Positions 8,863 through 15,254 of a stretch of 64,000 nt of DNA are shown piece after piece. A model generated the notes under the pieces. The model worked only from the letters and a program-made list of their open reading frames with translations. It did not search any database and was not told where the DNA came from. The position numbers were made by a program, and so were the translations under genes. Source of the stretch: GWE2-42-39 sp963668595 (GTDB taxonomy: Bacteria; Bacteroidota; Bacteroidia; Bacteroidales; Prolixibacteraceae); the NCBI GenBank assembly GCA_963668595.1, contig OY764876.1:1488001-1552000 (forward strand), written 5' to 3'. How positions within the stretch are numbered: position 1 is the first letter of the stretch; each line of letters begins with the position of its first letter.

Positions 8863-10110
8863 TCAATAGTTCTGTATAAATGCAGAAATCGCAATATCAA
8901 TCTTTCCGGCCAATTCAAAATATGCATTTTCGTGAACATCCGTAGAAGCATCCATATTGGTCAGTAAGAGATATCCTGAATTACCATCTTTGTTGAATTG
9001 CAGGTTGCAGGTTGTTCCCGGGTCGCTGCCATCATGTTTAATATCATTACCATTCAAAAACCAGAATACCCCCTGATTTTCTGCTAATCCTGCGGGTAAA
9101 ATACCATCAGGAAGCAAGGCTTTAAAAAGCATTTCGTAACCCGCTGCCTGAAACAAAGTGGAAGATTGCCCCTTGGCTCCTTTCATCATATCTAACAGGT
9201 ATTTAGCTAAATCTTCATTACAGGTGTGGATACTTCCATCAGGGTAAGAATCGTTGGTATAATTAGGAAGAGCGGTGCTCTTGTCCCAATACAGTTTGGC
9301 AATGTCTGTAGAATTCAGATCAGCTATATCATAAGCCGTTTTGTTCATTCCCAAAGGCAATAAGATGTTTGTGGCAACATATTCTTTAAAGGGTACACCC
9401 GTTGCCGATTCTACCAAATAGGCAGCCAGAGAAGTGGCGATATTTGAATAATTCCATGATGAACCGGGGTCTGATGAGGCAAAATTATCCAAACTATACA
9501 AATCGCCATCGATGAGGTAGTACTCGGCCAGAAATTCTTCCAAAGGCACGGTTTCTCTTTGCTGAAAACCAAAAGCATTCATTAGCAATTTTGCCCCTTC
9601 TTTAGATAAATCTTCTCCAGGTAATATGTGATAAGCATGGAAATAACTTTCAGCTTCATCCAACAGGCCGGATGTGTGTGTTACCAAGTGTTTAACTTTA
9701 ATTACAGCATTTGGCACTTTCGGGTTTTTCAACTCAACGGGCAGAATGTCGTTGATATCAGTTTCCAGGGTAAAATACCCCTGTTCGATGGCTTTTACTA
9801 TGGCTGCTGCCACAAACGTTTTGCTGATAGAACCAATGGGTTGTGTAGTTTGATTGGTGTAAGGTTGATTACCCTCAATGTCTGCTTTTCCGAAGGCTTT
9901 TTGGTACAAAATTGTATCGTTTATCACTACTGATATGGCAAACCCGGGTGCATCTGAATGGTCATAAATGTTATTTAAAGCTGCAGTAAGATCCTCAGCT
10001 GTGGTTATATCGTTTGGATCTATTGTTAGCTCATCATCATTTTTGTCGCACGAAAGAAGTATAAATGAGCACATGATTATACAAAAAGGAAAGAATAGTA
10101 AGTTTTTCAT
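8863..10110 (-). CDS. Lipoprotein serine hydrolase of the beta-lactamase/D-alanyl-D-alanine carboxypeptidase group
   Basis: The protein has 415 residues. The N-terminus carries a lipobox (FILLSC, Cys21) followed by acidic DKNDDE, which in Bacteroidota often marks surface or periplasmic lipoproteins. The catalytic motifs are SxxK in GSISKTF, YxN in WNYSNIAT, and HDGSDPG as the third box. The protein ends with ordinary helical sequence. It is probably a peptidoglycan-peptide or D-peptide hydrolase/esterase. It is the third protein of this fold within 10 kb, and all three differ clearly in sequence. Confidence 0.87.
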   Translation of the reverse strand: MKNLLFFPFCIIMCSFILLSCDKNDDELTIDPNDITTAEDLTAALNNIYDHSDAPGFAISVVINDTILYQKAFGKADIEGNQPYTNQTTQPIGSISKTFVAAAIVKAIEQGYFTLETDINDILPVELKNPKVPNAVIKVKHLVTHTSGLLDEAESYFHAYHILPGEDLSKEGAKLLMNAFGFQQRETVPLEEFLAEYYLIDGDLYSLDNFASSDPGSSWNYSNIATSLAAYLVESATGVPFKEYVATNILLPLGMNKTAYDIADLNSTDIAKLYWDKSTALPNYTNDSYPDGSIHTCNEDLAKYLLDMMKGAKGQSSTLFQAAGYEMLFKALLPDGILPAGLAENQGVFWFLNGNDIKHDGSDPGTTCNLQFNKDGNSGYLLLTNMDASTDVHENAYFELAGKIDIAISAFIQNY

Positions 10111-10320
10111 AATAATTTCATTTTAAATGTTTTGAATTTGGACATAGCTATCCCAATTGCAGCCAGTTCATTAGCTGCCAGGGAAAAATTGTTATTCGTT
10201 GTTTTAACAGAATGACAATGCGAAGATGGAGCTAAAAAAGAAGTCAGTCGTCCTGAAATGAAATTGAGGACCTAATGGTGAGAAATGGGACTATTCCGGA
10301 AAAGATAATCTGGGCGGATA

Positions 10321-11550
10321 TCATTTCTTTCTTTGCACTATTCTGTGGATGGAATACATTAGCCCTATGGTAACGAACATTACAGCGATGACTGTCCAAC
10401 CCAAAGTCGGAAATCCATGTATCATTCCATCGGCTGCCTGGTAAACAATCCAACCAGCAGCAGTTGCTGCTATACCTCCGGCTACTTGCTGAAATGATGA
10501 GTCTAGTGCCATAAATGCACCTCTGTCTTGCTGGTCGGGGACTACCGTAGCTAAAGCTGTTGAAGCAATCATCCGGGCGTTTATACCTATAAAAAGAAGC
10601 GTATGCAACAACACAACCAACCAAAAGGGAACACTGTCCAAATTGCTGTAAACAGCCACTAATGTAATTGCCAAAACGGTACCAATTGTAAAAATCCTTA
10701 GTTTCCCATGCCTGTCCGACAATCGCCCAACAACAGGGCTTAGCGCAATAGTAGCCAGTCCTCCGGCACCATAAAGAATAGGAAGGTTGTCGAGACTGAC
10801 ACCTAAATTATTCGTGCTGTAAGCAGAACCAAAAGTCATATACATTGTATCTCCCAGAACGAGAAAAATATTGTTTAAAAATACAATCCAATAATTGCGA
10901 CTTTTTACAATATGCACTGAATGACTTAGCGGCCGGTCCTTCTGTGCATTGTTTAAATGCGTATTGATGGGTTTTACTTTGAAAATTACCACAGAAAAAA
11001 CGAGAATTCCAACAAAGAAAAATAACCAATAGGTAAGGCGCCAATTAAAGTGGGTTGCCAGATATAAGGCGAGTGGTAATCCCACAACAAGGCTTGCAGC
11101 AAAAGCCATTTGCACATAACCCATTACCCGGCCGCGTTGATCGTTTTGAAATAAATCGGCAATTATGGCAAATATTATAGCGGCCACTACTCCTCCGAAA
11201 GCACCTGCAACAATTCTTGCAACAATTAAAACCATTAAAGAATTTGCGGTAACACAAAGCAATATTCCCAATAAAAACCCGCCATAATACACTAACAATA
11301 GCTTCTTTCGATCAAATCTGTCTGAAAAACCCGTCGCTAAAAATGCGGATGTACCAGCACTGAAAGCATAAGCAGACACAACAAATCCGAATTCTTTGGT
11401 AGTGATTTGAAGTTTTGTTAGTAAAATAGCCGAAAGTGCAGGGAGAGTCATATAATCGACTACGATGGTGAATAGTATGAACACAAACAGTACAATCAGC
11501 AAAATTTGATAGGATGTAAACGGGTTTGTTTTTAGGATATTTTTTGCCAT
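10321..11550 (-). CDS. Major facilitator superfamily transporter (DHA1-like)
   Basis: The ATG at 11550 shares its A with the TAA stop of the upstream regulator (TAATG), so I use it rather than the ATG at 11574. The 409-residue protein has twelve hydrophobic segments, with the MFS loop motif GFSDRFDRKKLLL between helices 2 and 3 and a second copy GRLSDRHGKLR between helices 8 and 9. It is a proton-driven inner-membrane exporter type, and the substrate is unknown. Start/stop overlap implies coupled translation with the TolB-TPR-AraC regulator. Confidence 0.88.
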   Translation of the reverse strand: MAKNILKTNPFTSYQILLIVLFVFILFTIVVDYMTLPALSAILLTKLQITTKEFGFVVSAYAFSAGTSAFLATGFSDRFDRKKLLLVYYGGFLLGILLCVTANSLMVLIVARIVAGAFGGVVAAIIFAIIADLFQNDQRGRVMGYVQMAFAASLVVGLPLALYLATHFNWRLTYWLFFFVGILVFSVVIFKVKPINTHLNNAQKDRPLSHSVHIVKSRNYWIVFLNNIFLVLGDTMYMTFGSAYSTNNLGVSLDNLPILYGAGGLATIALSPVVGRLSDRHGKLRIFTIGTVLAITLVAVYSNLDSVPFWLVVLLHTLLFIGINARMIASTALATVVPDQQDRGAFMALDSSFQQVAGGIAATAAGWIVYQAADGMIHGFPTLGWTVIAVMFVTIGLMYSIHRIVQRKK

Positions 11551-13370
11551 TATTTTACTTGCTTTTTCATCCACTCTGTTGGAGTAATTCCTTCCATTTT
11601 TTTGAAATAACCGTTGAACCTTGTTTTTGAATTAAAACCACTTTCATAAGCCAGTCCTAGAATAGTAAGGTGTTTATTTTTAGGGTCTAAAGCCTTTCTT
11701 TTAAATGTGTCAAGCCTGAAAGCATTGATGTATTCGTTAAAATTTTTTTGAAGGTGTTCATTGAGCAACCATGATAATTTATTTGGATGTAATCCTATTA
11801 TTCCAGCCACTTGACGTAAGGAAAGCAAAGAGTCGGTATAGATTTCTTTACCACGTACCAACTGCTCCAACTGTTCCAAATAATAGTCGATTTCACTTTC
11901 ATTTAGTAAAGAAGTATTGGTTGCAGCTGCCTGACTAATGTTTATAGGTTCGGGAGTGCTCCTGTTTTCAATCGAAAGTGGAAAATTCATCTGGTCGTAC
12001 ATTTCCTGAAAACGGGAATCGCCCCGAAGATTGTCCCATACCCAAAAATTTTTCAACGATACCATCATCACCGAGCGCTCCTGGTTGGCTTTCTTCAACC
12101 AAAAAATAGCTTCATCCGGCATATCTAAAAGTGAATATAAAATAGCAGGATCTGAGGAGTCTACATATTCCGATCGTTGTACAACAGCTAATACTTCCTT
12201 CTTTTTGCCCATCAAAATTTTTACCACGAGCAAGTCCAGGTTGGCCAGTCCTTGTCCACTTGCGAGTTCGAGTGCGCGATGAATATCTGTCAAAGCTTCC
12301 TGGTATTTGCCTAAATAGCCTTTCACCAGCCCTCTGTATCGGAGTGCTTCACCAAAATTCGGGTCAACTTCCAAAGCTGCACTAAAAGCTGCAACAGAAT
12401 CCTTGAACCTGCGGGCAAAATAGTAAGTCAGGCCGAGCTGCCAATGTGAAATAACATGAAGTGGGTCGATTTCAATTCCTTTTTTTGCCACTTGAATGGC
12501 TTTTTCAAAATCTTCTTTAATAAAAATATAGTAATAGGAGATAAATTCATTTTGTTCAGGCAAGCCATAAGCAATTGCTTTATTATAGGCTGTAATAGCT
12601 GATTCCCAATCCCAATCGTAAAACAACTTTATAAAGGCAAGCACTTTGTATGCATGTGCGTTCTGTTCATCTAATGCAATCGCTTTTTCTGCCGATTCTC
12701 TTGCCAATTCGTGCGCTTCCTTTGTTGACATCATTCCAAAACCTGCCGCATGAATATACGCTTCGCCTAACATCGAAAAGGCTTCGGCATAGTTCGGGTC
12801 AACTCGAATCGCATCATTGAAGAAACTGATTGATTTTTTAATATCATCAAAGTCTTTTCTTTTCAGGTGATAACTCCCTTTCAGCCATAAGTCGTAAGCC
12901 TCTATATTTTGGGTCGGACTGAGGTGTGAAAAGGATGGAATTTCAAAATGTCCGAAATTTTCCCTGATTTGGTCGGCAATAAGCAAACTAACTTCATCTT
13001 GCAATGCAAAAATGTCTTCCAGTTCCCGATCAAAGTTTTTTGACCAAAAGTGAGTTCCGTCGGCGGTGCTAATTAACTGGGCAGTAATCCGAACCCTGTT
13101 TTTCACCTTTCGTACGCTCCCTTCCAAAACAGTACTTACACCTAATTGATGGCCTATCGTCCTAACATCAATATTTTTATTTTTAAAGGTAAAAGATGAA
13201 GTGCGGGCAATGACTTTCAAACCTTGTACTGTGGTCAACGCATTGATGATTTCTTCTGTTATGCCGTCGCTGAAATATTCGTTTTCAGGATCAGCACTCA
13301 TGTTTACAAACGGAAGAACAGCTATTGATTTGTGCTTTGTTTGTTTGCTTATATTTTCGATAGCGTTCAT
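11550..13370 (-). CDS. TolB/FlgO-like domain + TPR + AraC-type helix-turn-helix regulator
   Basis: The protein has 606 residues and no signal peptide or membrane segment. Residues about 14-140 (SIAVLPFVNMSADPENEYFS, VLEGSVRKVKNRVRITAQL) form the TolB-like/FlgO domain seen ahead of TPRs in CadC- and cyclase-type regulators. Residues about 170-430 hold several TPRs (for example AEAFSMLGEAYIHAAG, GEALRYRGLVKGYLGKY). The last 90 residues are an AraC DNA-binding domain (VAGIIGLHPNKLSWLLNEHL, then GFNSKTRFNGYFKKMEGITP). It is a transcription factor that probably senses a ligand or partner through the TPR region. The MFS gene is start/stop coupled to it, which makes that transporter, and perhaps the hydrolases beyond, likely targets. 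Confidence 0.85.
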   Translation of the reverse strand: MNAIENISKQTKHKSIAVLPFVNMSADPENEYFSDGITEEIINALTTVQGLKVIARTSSFTFKNKNIDVRTIGHQLGVSTVLEGSVRKVKNRVRITAQLISTADGTHFWSKNFDRELEDIFALQDEVSLLIADQIRENFGHFEIPSFSHLSPTQNIEAYDLWLKGSYHLKRKDFDDIKKSISFFNDAIRVDPNYAEAFSMLGEAYIHAAGFGMMSTKEAHELARESAEKAIALDEQNAHAYKVLAFIKLFYDWDWESAITAYNKAIAYGLPEQNEFISYYYIFIKEDFEKAIQVAKKGIEIDPLHVISHWQLGLTYYFARRFKDSVAAFSAALEVDPNFGEALRYRGLVKGYLGKYQEALTDIHRALELASGQGLANLDLLVVKILMGKKKEVLAVVQRSEYVDSSDPAILYSLLDMPDEAIFWLKKANQERSVMMVSLKNFWVWDNLRGDSRFQEMYDQMNFPLSIENRSTPEPINISQAAATNTSLLNESEIDYYLEQLEQLVRGKEIYTDSLLSLRQVAGIIGLHPNKLSWLLNEHLQKNFNEYINAFRLDTFKRKALDPKNKHLTILGLAYESGFNSKTRFNGYFKKMEGITPTEWMKKQVK

Positions 13371-13640
13371 TCGGTTAAATTCGTTCTCAATAATCTATTG
13401 GCTAATTTAATTTTTATAGTACGTCAAAAAAAACAGTTTGAGCAATTCGCAAATATGCTGTTTTATCTTTCCACTCATAAGTAACAAATTTTAAGTAGTG
13501 TTGTTTCACGCTGTGCAACAGAGACACGTATTTCCGCAAGTTTTTTATTTTCTAAACTTTATTTTTGAATGGTCCTGAAACGAGGGAAGCCTACAATCAA
13601 TCAGGCGAACCTCGTTGTCTTTATCGATTGCCAGATCCAG
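13371..13640. other. Intergenic region, probable regulator promoter and repeat flank
   Basis: No gene is visible. The stretch is A/T rich directly upstream of the regulator start at 13370, where its promoter must lie, but I cannot place a clear TAnnTTTG box. It merges into the repeat that begins near 13640. Confidence 0.5.
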
Positions 13641-13872
13641 TGAAATGGGAAATAAATGGGTTTGCTTGCGATCTTGTCCTTGAATATATTTCATGTTTCA
13701 AGATAACAATCCCTTCTCGTATTATACTTTCTTTCCCTGATTTGTTTTTAACAATCGGGGGTGGGTTTTTAGACAGTCTGACGATCACTTGTATGTGGTC
13801 GGGCGGGATTTCGAAGAGAAATCCAGTCAGACCGCTAAAACCCCCGCCTGCCATATACAATTTATTATGCAA
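13640..13872 (-). repeat. Structured intergenic repeat (longest copy) abutting the nuclease-like gene
   Basis: Read on the minus strand it starts within a few bases of the TAA stop of the gene ending at 13865, with TTGTATATGGCAGGCGGG. It contains a 7-bp hairpin GGATTTC/GAAATCC (13806-13812 with 13818-13824) inside a wider GGCGG/CCGCC pairing (13802-13806 with 13844-13848). Its other half (13651-13771) matches the copy at 1060-1181, and its first 60 bases match the copy at 15128-15252. An 83-codon ORF across it is not convincing as a gene. Confidence 0.78.
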
Positions 13873-14608
13873 AGTTTTTTAATTCAATTATTTTGGATTT
13901 AGTAAAGTCATAAATATTTCGAAATTTCATCTCGATAAATGGGTCAATTTTTTTATCGTCAAAAATTCTTTGAACAACTTCAATTTCCCAGATATAGAAT
14001 TTCAAATTTTCATTGGGATTTATAAGCGTTACATATTCTGCTAGTTTTTTCTTATAGTCTTCTAAAAAGTCATAAGTGTCATTGTCGAAAAATACTTGAT
14101 ACACGACAAATGCCTTTCCTTCGATTTTGCAAGCAGAAGCTGTCCGATGATAAAATTGATAACTTAAATTGTTTAAAGAGTTATCATCAAATCCATTAGA
14201 GAAAGGTTTTATTAGACTTGTCCAATATTCAAGAACCTTTAATCTGTTTTCTTTATCACCTTTTGTTTTCCATTTCTTAATGGCGTCGGGTTTAATTTTT
14301 TTATATTCTGTAAACTTTGCTTCGATTGCAATTTTAAAGTCTTGGCTTAAAATCATTAAATCGGTCATTGAAGATTTTCCAACACCAATTTGTGGTTTTG
14401 TAGGATATTCAAAACACAATGTTGCATTTTCAGCAAGCAAATTTAATTGGCCAAGCAACTCGATTAATTTACTATTTGTTTCCTTCCAAAATTGGACAAG
14501 TGGAATACTTGAGGTTCTAAATGAATTGATTTTTGTCCCGGAAAATTGGTCTAGAATTGTATCAAAATCATAATTAGTAGGTTGTCCAAATCTTAGGTCT
14601 AAATTCAT
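13865..14608 (-). CDS. Candidate PD-(D/E)XK-fold nuclease, accessory gene
   Basis: The protein has 247 residues with no signal or membrane segment. Around residue 83 an Asp (SSMTDLMI) is followed twelve residues later by E-A-K (IAIEAKFTEY, Glu96-Lys98), the spacing of a D...ExK nuclease core; Glu67 in CFEYPT could be the helix glutamate. This resembles the PGN_0703-like restriction-endonuclease-related proteins, but that match is from memory of the pattern. The DNA is much more A/T rich than regions 3-5. It follows the DUF4304-like gene by 9 bases, and its stop touches the repeat at 13640-13872, which fits a mobile cassette. Confidence 0.6.
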   Translation of the reverse strand: MNLDLRFGQPTNYDFDTILDQFSGTKINSFRTSSIPLVQFWKETNSKLIELLGQLNLLAENATLCFEYPTKPQIGVGKSSMTDLMILSQDFKIAIEAKFTEYKKIKPDAIKKWKTKGDKENRLKVLEYWTSLIKPFSNGFDDNSLNNLSYQFYHRTASACKIEGKAFVVYQVFFDNDTYDFLEDYKKKLAEYVTLINPNENLKFYIWEIEVVQRIFDDKKIDPFIEMKFRNIYDFTKSKIIELKNFA

Positions 14609-14617
14609 AATTGGGAT

Positions 14618-15064
14618 TTATTTAATTCCTAACTCATTTTTTACTGTATTAAAGAGGATTAATTTTCCTTGTTTATTTAACTCAATCAGTCCTTGTCTTG
14701 TTAAAGCCAAGTTTGTCATTGGAACAATGCTTTCAAAAAACAATTCTTCAATTTTTTCTTTTCTGTCTAAGTCCTTGATAGTATTTGTTAAGTCAAAATA
14801 GTTATTGTATTTTTTATCAGGCTGTAATAACACGTGTGCAATGTCATGTTTTACCCAATCTTTATCTTTTGTGTAAGTCTGTCCAAATGCTTTTTTAAGG
14901 TTGACTTTTATTCTCAAATAATATGTTTGACTATAATTTGACTTAACAAGAATTAACGCAATTATTGTTTCACTCGATTCTTTAAACCAAGCACCAAATA
15001 ACTTCTCAAAACCATTTTTTGTCGCATTGCTGTCAACTATATTTTTTAGCTCTTTTATCTCCAT
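14618..15064 (-). CDS. Small DUF4304-like hypothetical protein
   Basis: The protein has 148 residues. It begins MEIKELKNIVDSNATKNGFE with WFKESSETIIALILVKSNY downstream, a layout like DUF4304 proteins (helix, then a strand with an aromatic and a substrate-like LQKS/LVKS motif). The rest is charged and helical. No catalytic motif is visible and the function is unknown. It lies 9 bases upstream of the nuclease-like gene, so the pair could be effector and partner (inference). Confidence 0.6.
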   Translation of the reverse strand: MEIKELKNIVDSNATKNGFEKLFGAWFKESSETIIALILVKSNYSQTYYLRIKVNLKKAFGQTYTKDKDWVKHDIAHVLLQPDKKYNNYFDLTNTIKDLDRKEKIEELFFESIVPMTNLALTRQGLIELNKQGKLILFNTVKNELGIK

Positions 15065-15119
15065 TTTTTCAGATGAATTTGTCAGGTCAAATTGCTGAAT
15101 CTCTATTTTCTTTCGGTTT

Positions 15120-15254
15120 TAAAATTTTGCATAACGGTCACTTGCAAGTTGTCGTTGCGGATTTCGAAGAGAAATCCTGTCAGACCCGCAGGAAAGTGGG
15201 TACGGAGTCTGACTTCTCAGACCGCTAAACACTCCCGCCTGCCATATACAATTA
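15120..15254 (-). repeat. Structured intergenic repeat (short copy) abutting the NACHT gene
   Basis: On the minus strand it begins directly after the TAA stop of the NACHT gene with TTGTATATGGCAGGCGGGAG. It keeps the GGATTTC/GAAATCC hairpin (around 15160-15178) and adds a second arm with AGTCTGAC and GTCAGAC pieces. It ends near GCAAGTGACCGTTATGCAAA (15124-15147 region). The first 60 bases match the copy at 13810-13872. Placement immediately after a stop codon is the same in both. Confidence 0.75.

Noticed and set aside
10244..10624. 126-codon minus-strand frame
   Set aside because: It overlaps the end of the MFS gene in another frame; the MFS reading explains the sequence.
13621..13872. 83-codon frame on the minus strand
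   Set aside because: It lies entirely in the structured repeat; the related copy at 1058-1265 is not kept in frame, and there is no recognisable domain.
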